A DNA stretch of 64,000 nt, from NCBI GenBank assembly GCA_963971225.1, contig OZ020269.1, forward strand, positions 89,858,783 through 89,922,782, written 5' to 3'. How positions within the stretch are numbered: position 1 is the first letter of the stretch; each line of letters begins with the position of its first letter. The notes under the pieces were generated by a model. It saw only the letters and a program-made list of their open reading frames with translations. It searched no databases and was not told the origin of the DNA. A program made the translations under genes and the position numbers. The DNA comes from Melieria omissa (Eukaryota; Arthropoda; Insecta; Diptera; Ulidiidae). This document shows positions 34,414 through 46,519 of this stretch, piece by piece.

Positions 34414-35105
34414 CTTTCCTTTTCCTGTCTTCCACATTCAATTTCCACGACAGTTTACTGTCCAAGATGGCTCCTAGGTACTTAGTAAATGTTTTGGGGG
34501 TGAGTGTGGTGTTGTTCAGTTTGGGAGGAAGCCAGGTTGGGATCTTGTACTTTGTTGTAAAAAGAACTAAGTCCGTCTTGTCTGGGTTTGTTTCCAGTCC
34601 CACAGTCTTTGCCCAGTTATTAATCACTTTCAGTGTCCTCTCGAGTGCTTGGCTCATTGAGTTGAGACACCTGCCTGAGACGACAACGGCTAGGTCATCC
34701 GCGTATGCGGTTAGCCTTGGCCCCCCGTCCCTCAACTTTAAAAGGATCTTATTAACGACTAGATTCCATAGTAACGGAGGGAGCACACCCCCCTGGGGGG
34801 TGCCCCTGTTCGCCTTCCTCGTCATGGTTGTTGCGCCCCACTCCGCTACCACTGTACGGCAATTCAACAGATTACCAATCCAGTCCTGTATGGGTGGGTG
34901 CACCTCAATTGATGCAAGGCTTTCCAACAGTGCCTCTGTGGAGACATTGTTGAAAGCCCCTGATATGTCGAGGAAGGCTCCCAGCGCGTATTCTCCGTAG
35001 TGAAAAGCTTTTTCTATCTGAAAAACCACCTGATGAAGTGCTGTCTCCGTTGACTTGCCTTTCATATAGGCGTGTTGGTTCGTTGATATTAGGCCAGGTG
35101 GAACC
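34414..35105 (-). pseudogene. LINE ORF2, reverse transcriptase palm portion
   Basis: It opens at the truncated 5' end with MKGKSTETALHQVVF. It then shows FLDISGAFNNV (motif A), RGTPQGGVLPPLLWNLVVN (motif B) and LTAYADDLAVVVSG (motif C with the catalytic YADD). The frame runs to VEDRKRKAF, where the Gypsy element has inserted, and LINE coding resumes at 30005. The reading frame itself is undamaged apart from truncation and insertion. The catalytic residues suggest a recently mobile source element. Confidence 0.9.
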
Positions 35106-35377
35106 CTTTCCTTAATACATTAACCTAATAAAGGTTAATACAAATTAACATAGATTTGCTAGATTACAATTCATAACATAATTACCAACATTTAAAATTC
35201 TCTTCATTTTTTATACTCTCTTAAATTTTTATAAAATCTTCTTCATTTTCGAATGGGTTCTGTGGTAAAATTGACTTCAAATTTGGTAACATAGGATTTT
35301 CATATTTTATGCGCTTGAATATGTTTGACGTTTTGTCTTTGCACCACGTTTTCAAAAGTTGCTACATGACTCATGAT

Positions 35378-35760
35378 TCATGGTATCTGAAGCCATCTTG
35401 TAATAGTTCGCCAAGTTCGTCTTAAATATTCATTACAATTCGCTGGCATGCCATAGCCTTCAAATATGCCAATGGTGAACACGTTATCAAATCCGCTCAC
35501 ATTCATTAAAATTTGCCACACCTGCAGTCCAGAACTTTTTGCTAACGGCAAACCATCCACATTAAACATTAATTTCAAATCGCTTTTGCCGAAATTGTTG
35601 CACTGAAAAAAGTCTTTTAGAGCATCTTTTACGCCGTAGTGGATATAAAATTCGCCATCTATTGGTACTCGAGTAGAATCTCGTGACGTTTCTTTTAAAG
35701 TCCTGCAATCTTTTGGAAGACTTGGTATAGCGAAGATTTAAAATATCTGTCGCGTCCATG
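35378..35760 (-). pseudogene. Fragment of a repetitive protein family with an FNVDGLPLAKSS signature
   Basis: One continuous minus-strand frame reads SLPKDCRTLKETSRDSTRV, then FYIHYGVKDALKDFF, then LKLMFNVDGLPLAKSSGLQV and a short tail before a stop near 35378. Proteins with an LPKD-RTLL block followed by FN(I/V)DGLPL-KSS are, from memory, abundant uncharacterised and probably transposon-linked proteins in insects. I cannot name the superfamily. The fragment has no clear start, and no other part of such a protein is visible nearby. Confidence 0.45.
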
Positions 35761-35764
35761 CTAC

Positions 35765-37750
35765 TTCTTCAAGGGGTTCCGGTGGGCCACCTGCTCGCTC
35801 TACAATTTCACAATGACTGAATCTCTATGCTTCAATTCATTGCTTACTTTATTTCATTTTTATTGCGAACCCGAATTCAGTTTCATTGCTTACTCGATTT
35901 CTTATAATTTTCTTTGCAAATAAAACTACTTGTTTTGCAACAAGTAGATAACTTCTATCAACGACTTTTGCTACTGGTGCCCACCACAACTCCTTTCGAG
36001 CAGCAATGTCATTATAGTGTTCACCGGCTACGACATATCTAAGAGTTCATATTATGGATACTTACCTTGTTTTGAAATATATATCAACTCACTCAACTCA
36101 ACTCACTCAACTCACAAACTTGTTTTTAAATGCGCGCAAACACCAAATTGACAAATATTCGTTTGACAAAAAAATCTTTCATTTGATTTGAAAATTTTCA
36201 AATTCTCGAAGGCAAAAAATTCAAGTGTTATTGAGGTTATTTAAATTTATATAGAGAAATTGTTTGCAGGGAAACGAAACGAAAAACTTTAAGACAAAAA
36301 CAAAACAACAAATGAATAATTGTATAAAAAATCAAAATAAAGAAAACGCAACGCCAAGAAACAAGGTATTAAATACAACAACAACAACAGCAGGCCAAAT
36401 AACAGTCAATGTTGCAGGGCAGAGCAGACAGCAGCTGCCAAAGCAACAACTCAAATACAACGCAGCTGCGCACACATACATAAATAAGCCGACACACACA
36501 CACATACACAAATAAGTATGTAAGTAAATAAACACACACAAAGAGCAGCGACTGTACGCCACACGGGGCGTATACGTATTCGCGTTTGGACACCGCGAGC
36601 GCCGCGCGCACCCGATGGCTTGCGGGCATTTTGAAGCGATTTAATCTCGACGGCAGCCGCCCGACAGCTGCGCACCGCCAGCAAAAGCTTTCGAATTATT
36701 TGGAAATTTAATTTTTCCCATGCGTGTTTGAACAGCAGCCAGCAGCAACAAAAAACAACAACAGCAACAACAGTAACAGTCAGTTGCCCAAAGCATTGCA
36801 AAATGGCAACAAAAAGCATTCAACGAAATGCAGGCCACAGGCGCAAAATTGTCAGCTGACTGCAAGCGCCCCACGGGCCGTTGTAGTTGAGCTGTTGTAG
36901 TTCGATGCCCTCCATGTTGTACAAAGCAACAACAACAACAAAAAATGAAATAATAATGCGCGCGAGAAAATTGGCAGCACAGCATTTCCGGGCGTTTGAC
37001 TGCGCGCCGGGCGTGCGAATTGTTTGGAAATTCTTCGTGATAATTTTTGTTGTTGTTTGTTTGCTTTTTTTTGCTGAAATTTTTTTTGTGGCACGCTTTC
37101 CCGCACGCCGCACGCCAATCAGCGTGTTGCCACTGTCGATGCATACACGGCGGATACATTATGAATGCGAGTTGCCACAGTGCGCCGAGTTGTGGCAAGT
37201 GGCAACAGCGTGCAACCGTTTGGCAGTTGTTGCACTGCTGCCACTGCTATGCTGTGGCGGGCGGCATTTATTGGTTGTTTTGTTGTTGTTCTTATGTTGT
37301 TATTGTGTTGTGCATATTGGTTATGCATGGCTGTTGTTTTTGTTGTTGTTGTTTTTGTGTTTTCGTTTGCCGCCTGCATACTTTGTATTGCTTTTAATGC
37401 CGTAAGTTTTTTTTTTGGTTCATTTTCGCTTAACCCGCTCACTCGCCCACATCCGCTCGCCACTTTCGCCATTCATTTTCGCCTTTTTCTGTCGCTGCGG
37501 CATTTTGGGAACGCGCTCAGCTGTTCGACGTGCCGGCAATGGCGTTAATGTTGCAATGTTGGCGATTTGCCGCTGCTGCCACTGCTACTTTGTGCACTCT
37601 ATACACACTGCAGTGTGGAATCCCGAAGTATTTTGGTTGCTGTGGGATTTCGGGATTTCGTAATGGCTGTCAGGAGAGTTTGGGACTGAATTTTATGTAA
37701 CTTTTTCAAATAAAAATATTGGAAACGTTTACAAATTTTTTTCCAATTCT
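35765..37750. other. Intergenic or regulatory, CAA/TTG-rich, no gene recognised
   Basis: It has short CTCAA repeats near 36090-36115, CA tracts near 36495, CAA or TTG runs near 36380, 36755 and 37275-37350, and a moderately GC-rich block at 36560-37250. Long open frames such as 36641-37198 (minus) and 36887-37405 (plus) overlap each other on opposite strands and are low-complexity. Confidence 0.45.
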
Positions 37751-37753
37751 TAA

Positions 37754-38285
37754 CCCTTTCGAACCGGAGTTGTACCCTCTGTCTCAAAATTACTTTTTAG
37801 TATTTAAATCATGAAAAACTTTCATAAAAAGTGTGGACACGACATTTTAAGTCGCCACGCTTCTTTGTTGGAGTTAGGAGAGTTTCTAGAGCTAGTTTAC
37901 TTTTGAACAATTTTAGCTTAAAACGGGTTACATAAATTTTTTATGAATATTTTTTATTTACAGAAAAATTACTAAATATTTATGGAAAAATGCAAAATTA
38001 TAACTTTTTGATTTTATTTAACCATTATTAAAGAAACAGGGTTTTGATCAAACGCGCCCAATTCGTAGACTTCAATTAGAACACAAACTTTCCCTGATAT
38101 TGCTACAAATTATTGCAAATTTTGTTGGGAATAACAGTAAAGTTTTTTGTAATTTGCTTTGAATTTAAATCTAAAAATATTAATTTGTTGCCTACTTAAA
38201 TTAAACCCATAAATCAATTGTAGCTTTTGCTATAAGATGACAAATAGGTAAAGTTGCTTTCAGGAAACTTCTGGGGTTTAAAAGG
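37754..38285 (+). mobile_element. piggyBac-type MITE, copy 3
   Basis: This 532-bp element has TTAA at 37750-37753 and 38286-38289. The left end CCCTTTCGAACCGGAG is well preserved, while the right end has decayed to GGGGTTTAAAAGG. The interior collinearly matches copies 1 and 4 (AAGTCGCCACGC, CGCGCCCAATTCGTAGACTT). Confidence 0.85.
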
Positions 38286-38289
38286 TTAA

Positions 38290-40060
38290 TATTCCTAAAG
38301 TTTAAAATTTAAGATTTTTAACATAACATTCACATTTAACTTAACATTTTTCTTCTTCATTTTACACCAAATAAAAATAATAACATCCAGAACTTTTTGT
38401 CCTGAGATTCCTTGAAAAGATCCCAAAGCCAAAATTTCATAATTTCAGGATTCGGGATCCCTAAACTGAATGCATTACAGCAAACATGAAGTGTACGCTT
38501 GTGTGTGTATTTTGTGCCTGTGTATGAGTGCTGGTGTTGCCAATGAAATAAAACTTAATCTTCTTGGGGATTTAACACTTTCCAATATTTCTTGCCAATG
38601 CATTTTTTCTCTGCGCTCTTTTTTGTTCCTTGTTGTTGCAATTCTTTTTGCCGTTTGCCAAAGTGCAAAGCATTGTTGTTGTTGTTGTTTTTGCTGTTGA
38701 GCTGTCGTGTTTATGCGTCTGCCACACACTTTTATGGTTTTTTGAAGAAAAATATATTGAATCCATTATCGGTTAAGCTCTGCGCGCCGCCGTTCGATAC
38801 ATTACGGTTTAAGTGCGCGAACGCGCGCGCGCGACCGCCTCGCACTTTTACAGTTTCTTCATTTTCAACTTTTTTTTTGTTGGTTTCCTTTTTTTCAGCA
38901 TTTATTTTGCTGGCAGCATTTGCGTGGCGGTTGCGTGCGCAATTTCTAAGAAGCCGGATAAACATTTATTGCAGTTTGACAGCCTCGCCGCGCGCCATTT
39001 TCTTCTTCCCTTCTCGGCGCGTTTTGTTGCTTCTCCTGCATTGTTCTTGTTGTACATAGTTTTTAAATTGGTTTGCCGTATTTCAAAAGCGGATAACAGT
39101 TTTTGAGCGATCCTTAGGAGGAGGAGTGATGGAAGCACAAGTGAAAGCGGCTACCTTCTGGCCATAGCAGCAAAATCAGTCAATCGTTAATGCTTTGCCA
39201 TAAACATTGAAACGTGCTCTGTGACGAACAGTGGTGTAATGTTGCTGAAAGCGATACATTTTATCAAAATTTATTTCATTGTTTGATGTTTAAATTTTCT
39301 TTTAAACACTTCATTTGGTAAAGCATAGCTTTAGCCATTGTTCTATGAACTTTTTCCTGTGTCCTTGTATGATGCTTTCTAGCAGAAGGGGAAATTACTT
39401 TTTCCTTGACAGTTTAAAGAATCCAGCGAACAGGATTATTGGCAGTCGACTTAAATTCGATAGAAGCTCAAATTGGGTTTGTAAGTAAGTCTTGTACTAT
39501 CATATTTCATATTTATAAATATCTGCTGAATCCAAACTTCCGACCACTAAATTTTTCGAAATAAACATTTACACAACGGAATTGTTTTAATTACTAGAAA
39601 AGTCTTTTATTGTCCTTTACGCTTTGCCAAGTTATAACAAATAAAAATATTGCATAACTTTTCGATTAATTAGTTAGAAATTAATTAACAATTATTACAT
39701 AAAATGATTTCATTAAAAAAATTAAAGCAGCAACAAATGGCGTTTTTTCTACAGTTTACTAGAAATATTTGTGTATGTCCTGACACTATGCAATCAAATC
39801 CCAATCAGAAGCAACCGTACCACTCTTTGTTACTTAATGCTAGTTTTTACATTCAGATATGCACATAAAGTCGAAGCTTACATCCTAAACACTGGTGAGC
39901 TCACAAATGTTCTGACAGTCACAATTGGAACGCGGCGAAAATTAAGGAACGATTTCAACACATATGAACGCAATAATTCACCACAAAACAATATCACAAT
40001 TTGTATGCGTATGCCGAAACGAAGCCATTAGATTCATGAACTGTACAAAATGTTTCATAT
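38290..40060. other. Intergenic plus probable FATP 3' untranslated region
   Basis: No gene is recognised. Purine/pyrimidine-biased low-complexity DNA lies at 38580-39060. The last few hundred bases (about 39600-40061) are likely the FATP 3' untranslated region on the minus strand. Confidence 0.4.
39606..39611 (-). promoter_or_regulatory. Candidate polyadenylation signal AATAAA for FATP
   Basis: AATAAA on the minus strand about 450 bases after the FATP stop. It is the clearest canonical hexamer I found in this stretch; others cannot be excluded. Confidence 0.35.
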
Positions 40061-40061
40061 T

Positions 40062-42813
40062 CTACAGGCCCGCCTTGCCTGCCAGCAGTGCTTCGAATTG
40101 TTCCTCGGTTAGCGGACGATAGATGCCGTCTTTGTTCAGATAGTAGATGGGATCCTTGACGCGCCGAATGTCAAATGCATCCAGCATCAGTTCGCGTTTC
40201 TTCATTTTGAAAGTGGCAGTGCGTGGTATTTCGTCCATTAGACGTATGAACAGCGGCTGCGCAAAGGCAGGCAAACTACCGCGCACGCCCGCCGAAAGAT
40301 GCTGCAGATCCACCTTGCGATCGGGATCGACAATGGCCGCCATGCCCGCTTTGCCCTCAACGTGCGGTATCTGTGTGTTGTAATTGAAAATTGTAAATTT
40401 TATAAAATTTATTCATTACTTTATTCAATCAGTTCATTACTCACATCGACACCATAGACCACACAGTCCTGCAGGCCAATCACGTTCGTTATGATGGCCT
40501 CCACTTCCAGAGTGGCCACGTTCTCGCCGCGCCAACGGAATGTATCGCCCGTGCGATCTTTGAAATAGAAAAAACCCAAAATATCGCCCACCACCATGTC
40601 GCCCGAGTTGAAGAATAGATCGCCCTTGGAGAACACATCGCGCAGCAGCTTCTTCTCGGATGCCTCCTTGTCCGCATAGCCATTGTAGGCAGTGACTGCA
40701 CGCCGTGGATTCACTTTGCCAATCAGCAGTCCCGTCTCGCCCGGCTGACAGCGCACGCAGCGTCCGTGCTGATTGCGCACCGGCTCACCTGTCTCCTCGT
40801 TGCATTTGACAACTTGCACCGGATAGAGTTTGCGTCCGACCAGCGGCACAAAGCCCACAGCGCCCACCTGATTGCTGACATTGACTGCAAGTAGGAGAAG
40901 CAATGTTAAATAAGGTCCAACATAATATGTTGTTGTTGTTACTCACTTAAATTTGAGTTGCCCTCAGTGGAGCCGTACACCTCGCCAATGTGCGGAATGT
41001 TGAAGCGCGAAACAAACTGGGACCAAATCTGCGGACGCAGTCCGTTGCCGTACATGAGGCGCAGTCGATGTTGCGTGTCCTCCGGCTTGGACGGCGCCGA
41101 CAGCAGATATCGGCACAGTTCGCCAATGTATTGGGCGATTGTGCAGTCGTATTTGATGCAGTCCTTCCAGAAATTGGAGGCGGAGAACTTCTTGCGCAAC
41201 GCCATAGTGCAGCCGTGTATCAGAGTGTTGCCGACGCCCACTATGCCGCCGGCGGTGTGATACAGCGGCAGCGGATTGTAGATAATGTCGTCGGGCTGCA
41301 GCGACAACATGTGATAGACGGCAGTGGCCATAAAGAGGTATCTGGGTGGAAAAGAAGAAGAATAAGGTTATGTGTAATCAAAACTTTTCAATTTTCAAAC
41401 AAATTCTAAATAATGTTTAACCCTTTCAGAGCATTATGCACTTGTTTTCGTAAGTTAAATTTTAATATATTGAAATTTTTTAATTCATAAAATAAATGTT
41501 TAACCCATTCGGAGCATGTGTGCTCGGTGCGGTGATTTATTTCTGAAAGATGAACAGTAACCCATCGGATTTTTTTCAAATCATTCTAAGATAATGTAAC
41601 GGATATTTAATAAAATTTTTTAAAGCAAAATAAATGCATTTTTTAACAAATGCAAATATTAGAAAATTCGTAAAATATTATAAAATTTTTATAAAAAAAA
41701 CGTTCAGTTCCTTGTTCAGCAACGCAAAATTAGTAAAAACAATACTTTAGTTTTTAGTTGCAAACGATTAGCCCACTTTTTTCGGGTAGTGTAATCTCAG
41801 TTAGGGGTTAAGAAAACTTAAATACTTTGCTTCTTTTGAAACCCACCTCAGATTGTTTATGACAGCAGCCTTCGGCAAACCGGTGGTGCCCGAGGTATAC
41901 ACATACAACAACTTATCCTTTGGCTTGCACGCAGCTATGTCGGCGCTCAAATCTTCAATGGGCTGCGCTTTCAGTGCACTGGTGAGATCAATGGCGCCTG
42001 TGTTGAATAAAGATTCAAATTACTTTCACATTTAATTTTCTATTTTTTCCCAAAAAACCTACCCTTTAGCAGTTGAAAATTATCATTGTCCCGCTGCGCT
42101 TCATCGCTAAACTGATAGATGGGCAATGTGCTCACTTCGTCGTCATGCAGAATGTCCTGCAGCGCTGTGGTGAGTTCCGTGCCCACAATGACTGCGCGCG
42201 ACTTTGCCACTTTTATTGAATGCAGCAGCGTGTCGCGTCGCAAGTGCGAATTTATTAGCGCTGTAATAACGCCAATTTTCGACAGACCCAGCCACACACA
42301 AACATACTCGGGGCGCGTTTCCATCAGCAGAGCCACACAGTCGCCGTGCTGCAGTCCCTGCGCCTTGAAGTAGGCACCCACCTTGTTCGTGTAATCTTCC
42401 ACACATTGATAGCTCAGTGTCCGATCGTCCATGCGAAAGCATATCTTGTCCGGATGTTTCTTGACACGCTCCTGAAAGATGCGCGCCATTGTCCACTGTT
42501 TCCACTCCAGATAAGTGATGTAAATGTTCAGCAACAAAAAGCGATACGCAGCGCTGTGAAGAGGCATTGAAACTTGAAATCAAAAATTAGGCTGTTGGTC
42601 TGACAATTCTACTCACACCACATCGCGTCCCAGAGTGGTGCTGAACGCATACACAAAGGTGGGATTTCGCAGCATCAGCGCCAAAGCAGCGCCCAGAAAC
42701 ACACAGCTTTTGGTGCTGTCGCGCACCATTGTGAATGCAAATAGGCCGCCGAGGCAGGTGAGCAGACGTGTGGCGGTGCGTTGCCGCAAATTCAATTCGA
42801 GTTGCACCTGCAT
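40062..42813 (-). CDS. Fatp: Long-chain fatty acid transport protein (FATP/SLC27, very-long-chain acyl-CoA synthetase family)
   Basis: Six coding exons on the minus strand join in phase: 42813-42617, 42553-42063, 41997-41847, 41341-40947, 40884-40445 and 40370-40062. All five introns are GT-AG (donors GTGAGT, GTAGGT, GTGGGT, GTGAGT, GTGAGT). The product is about 660 residues, the usual FATP length. The start is the ATG at 42813. Residues about 20-90 are hydrophobic and probably span the membrane. The AMP-binding signature YTSGTTGLPK is at about 263-272, PLPLYHTAGG follows in exon 4, and GEVYGSTEGNSNLS is further on. The FATP/VLACS signature TGDTFRWRGENVA is at about 523-535. The C-terminus has a TFKMKKREL lysine region. 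FATPs import long-chain fatty acids by coupling uptake to acyl-CoA formation at the plasma membrane or ER. No frameshift or stop is present, so it is probably functional. Which insect Fatp paralogue it is cannot be fixed here. Confidence 0.95.
41419..41810. repeat. Repeat insertion(s) in FATP intron 3, TTAACCC-type and Rep-A-like
   Basis: TTAACCCTTTCAGAGCAT (41419) and TTAACCCATTCGGAGCAT (41501) form a short tandem start. The rightmost part (about 41700-41790) has the Rep-A order: TGTTCAGCAACGC, TTAGT, then GGGTAGTGTAATC, ending near GGGGTTAAG. The element boundaries are not clean. Confidence 0.45.
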
Positions 42814-42880
42814 TGTGTTGAATTAGTGGCTGCGAAGCAGTTTGATGAATTGAGTTGGAGTTTTTCACTGAAAATTATCT
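42814..42880 (-). other. Probable 5' untranslated exon segment of FATP
   Basis: Upstream of the start codon the minus strand contains a pyrimidine tract and acceptor TTTTTTCTTTTAG, ending at about 42881, and another ATTTTCAG ending at about 42869. This suggests the start codon sits in an exon spliced to a distal 5' exon. The promoter is therefore not adjacent and was not found. Confidence 0.4.
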
Positions 42881-42881
42881 A

Positions 42882-43557
42882 AAAGAAAAAATTACAAAAT
42901 GTATTACACTTGACACTTTGTACAAAAAGCAATTCATTTGATCAATCATTGTAACTTAGATGATAGAAATTAGAGAAATTGGTGCTCCAGTGCCACAAGT
43001 AATATTAATAATAATTGACTGGCACAAGTGCCACAAGTAGTAAATTTACAAAATAGTTTTGTTAATAGAACTGCTGCTTAATACTTTTTTCAAATTTAAA
43101 CCTCAATTGTTTCAGATTAAGCATCTCAAAAACTGTTTAATATACTTAACTCAAATCGTTCTTAAACTACAAATATGAGTAGAAGCTTACTCAAAACATT
43201 GGCTCGCAAAACGATATAAACACTACTTGGTTAAATATATAAACAATTTTCGCGTTTGCATTTCAAAAAGGAGGAACGTTTTCTATGCCACTTCATCGAT
43301 TCTGTTCCACAGTAAGCAGGTTTGTGGAGTTGATAAGTTTGAGCCAATGTAAAATTTTCGTCGTTTCTAAGCCAAACTAATCGAATCTTTCTCCCATACT
43401 AACACTCCGAACTACATAAATATATGCTTCACCTTAAAACAGAATTATTTCCCCAAATTTATCAAATTTTACGATCACATATTGCACACCCATTTCAAAC
43501 GTGACACAATTAAAAATGTTTAATTTTTCATAAGAGCTGACTTAAAGTGTTTTAATT
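42882..43557. other. Intergenic or FATP upstream intron, nothing recognised
   Basis: AT-rich, without recognisable motifs apart from a short repeated phrase, GTGCCACAAGTA, near 42989-43040. Confidence 0.4.
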
Positions 43558-43561
43558 GACT

Positions 43562-43564
43562 GAC

Positions 43565-43601
<37 letters not shown>

Positions 43602-43602
43602 A

Positions 43603-43701
<99 letters not shown>

Positions 43702-43727
43702 AATTGATTGATTGATTGATTGATTGA
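43562..43727 (+). repeat. (GATT)n microsatellite
   Basis: About 40 copies of GATT with a few interruptions (for example TTAATTG near 43600 and 43700). Confidence 0.97.
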
Positions 43728-43729
43728 TG

Positions 43730-46345
43730 GTGCACAGTATTAACACATACACATAAAAATTTTGAGTTGTCACTTTTGAAGTGGGTGTACGATATCTTCA
43801 AATAGATTTCCTTGCATGTTGAATTGGGGAAACAGTGAGTCAATTCTTGCAATGCGTCAATAAATGGTCGATATCGAGTTTAGCTCTCTCTAAGAAATTT
43901 TACTCATCCAATGCAGTAAGCTTTCAAAAAGATTTTGCGGCTTATGTTGTAAGCCCTCAACAGTCATGGGCACCTCTATGCCAAACTGAACCCCATGGAG
44001 TCAAAGTGTTTAAATTTATTTCAACAATCGACGTGATCTGCTAAGTCTTAATGCAAGAACCTTTTCAAATGTGAACTTTTGAGTTTGAGGGTTGTTGAAG
44101 GTACGTTTTCGATTTTGAGTCCAAAGTCAATGGGCCTAGTAAATCAAGTTTTTCTTAATCCTTTGTGGACTCCGCAAGATTTTTATGAAAAAACTTGTCG
44201 AATTAATGCTCATTTGAAATGGTTCACATTGACTCATTAATTTAAAAAATTAAAAACTCGTGTCGAATTATTTCTCATAAACATAAATCGAAAATATAAT
44301 ATAAAATTCTCATCGTTGACCTCATCAGATTTAGATTAAAAAAAAAGGTGAAAAAGACAAGTCTGATTATTTTTGCTTTCAAGTGTTTCCATCAATTTTG
44401 AAGTCAATAGACCCATTGGTTCATGTTTTTTTTCGCAGTCTTCCCGTTAAATTATAATTTTCAAAAAATTTAAAAATACTTCTTAAATAAACTTTTTGAT
44501 TTGAAGTATTTTCACCAAGTTTTGAAATCAATAGGTTTTATAAATCACGATTCTGCGTACCACGCAATGACTCATGTTTTGCTCTTTAAGCTCCTCAATA
44601 TCATTAAAATCCATCTTAAACTAAACTATCATCAATACTATGAACATTTTCATAATCAAGTAAACCGCATGGCGTTAATTTTCTGATCAGTCAGACAGAA
44701 TTAAAAGCCATTTCGAGCTGTCAAAGCGTTTCCCTTTCAAGGTTAAAGGGCATATGGGACAATTGGCGGTTCAAGAGATTAAATCGAATATTCTGGTAAA
44801 TTTGATTACAAAAAAAGACTTCATAACAAACTATTCAAAACCCAAAACAGCGGGTATTATATTCCTTCACCCCTTCATTTACTAATCAGCTTCTCAAGTA
44901 TGTACATTTCATTTCTTAAATATTTATTCTAAAGCCAGACATAAAAACACACACACATACATAATGACAGACAACACGCGTTGTTGCGAAGTTGATGCGC
45001 AAAAAAGCAAAAAAAAGGTCAGTCACTTGTCTAGTCTACGTACAAAGTGCCGTTATGACTATGAAAAATTAGAATTGGAAATTTCGAAATTAGTACACAG
45101 CAAATTTGTTAAATAAGCAGTCTTTGTATTTGATAGACGCCAATTCATTAAGTCTGCGAACTAGTTAGAAGTGTTATTGCGTAAAAACAATGCGTATTTC
45201 AGTGAATTCTAATCAACAGACTTGTATACCCTATAGTTTGTAGAGAGACTATATAGAGAGACTGTTTGTCTGCTTGAAATTTTTGCCATTTTCAAAGACA
45301 AACAACTCGCTAATTTGGCTCATAATGGATCAAAAAAGATGAATTTTTCATTTCATTACAGTTATAGATAAAAATAAAAAATTAAATTAAAAATTTGTTT
45401 ATTTCATAAAACTTGAGATTAGAGCTTAAAGCCTCTGTTTCAAGAGTTTGTAGGTTAGTGAAGCTTTAGTACAATTCCTAGTAAATTTCATTCTAACCTC
45501 TAAGATTCTTTAAAAATTATTATTATTAGTATCTACTATTAAACTTGTTATCATTTTCTTTGATTGAGGTTCCACTACACACAAAACCTTTGAAGAAAGC
45601 TTCTTTGATAAATTTCCTCTTCGCAGACAATGGTGCGCCTCTGAATGTAAAATCAATTACCTATGGAGATTTGCTGTACGTTATAAACAAAAGACCTAAA
45701 GTTCACTTTCGTTCATATACAAAGTTGCTTACACTTCATGAATATAATACGCAAGTAGCTCTACTTACGTAATGTACTTAGCCTCCATATAGACCTCGAA
45801 TAATTGATTACAGTCGTCAGTGTGAGTATAACGTAAAAATGAACAAGAAATCAATATAGAACTTTATAAATAGAGGTTCAGAATAAATAATGCCATGACA
45901 GATATGAATATGAATATGAAGGGGAATTGAACTCAATTTAACAGTATGGAGTATATCGAGTCATGACTTATCCAATTTTGTATCTACTGACAACACAAAT
46001 TCTATTCATAGTCAAGGCACCGGTCATGAGAGCTTTCGAGGTCAGTGTTTTCACAAAAGGAAACAACTTTAGAAGAAGAACCTTGCTGTTCATTACTGTC
46101 CATTACAAAAGTGGGAAGAAGTGACCCAACTTCTCTTAAAGCTATATATCAACTATATCCGTAGTCTATTTTGACGGGCACACAATTTCTGATAGGCATG
46201 ACAACAGGTCACTTTCTAAACTAGAAATAATTCCTACTCTTTGCTCTGCGTAATTTACGTTTTACAGATCCTGCCCAGTCTTTGCGAGACTCAGGATAAA
46301 AGTCCTTGGCTGTGCTTAATTGGTTTGTTGCAAAACATGGCAGAA
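43730..46345. other. Intergenic, nothing recognised
   Basis: AT-rich. Scattered short open frames have no recognisable domain. Confidence 0.4.
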
Positions 46346-46518
46346 AGCCCCCTTGAAAGATCTATTCTCTTTCGAAAATACTACACAGGCAATAACAATG
46401 GACTTTGTTCCGACTTGATGAGATAGGCTCAGTCGTATAGGTAGGGTTTTCACAATACACCTGTGAGTCTATGTGAGACGCTATCACCACCGCCATAACC
46501 TATCCTAACCTAATATTT
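46346..46518 (+). repeat. LINE 3'-end fragment
   Basis: The sequence ends CCATAACCTATCCTAACCTAA. The part before it (GGGTTTTCACAATACACC, then GTCTATGTGAGACGCTATC) resembles the 3' untranslated end of the LINE at 28.6-28.7 kb. Only the 3' tip is visible. Confidence 0.4.
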
Positions 46519-46519
46519 T

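Larger units (their letters stand above)
28600..35117 (-). mobile_element. 5'-truncated LINE interrupted by an LTR retrotransposon
   Basis: LINE protein coding on the minus strand runs from about 35105 to 34414 and resumes from 30005 to 28688. The retrotransposon at 30010-34409 separates the two parts. The 3' end at about 28600-28620 consists of CCTAA-type repeats (minus strand AACCTAACCTAACC). A 10-bp sequence CATTAACCTA occurs at 28590-28599 and again at 35118-35127 and is the probable LINE target duplication. Excluding the nested element, the copy is about 2.1 kb and lacks ORF1, the endonuclease and the start of the reverse transcriptase, the usual 5' truncation. Confidence 0.85.

Noticed and set aside
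36641..37548. Overlapping frames of 117-185 codons on both strands
   Set aside because: CAA/TTG-driven low complexity; translations are Cys/Val/Leu or Asn/Thr/Lys runs rather than protein-like.
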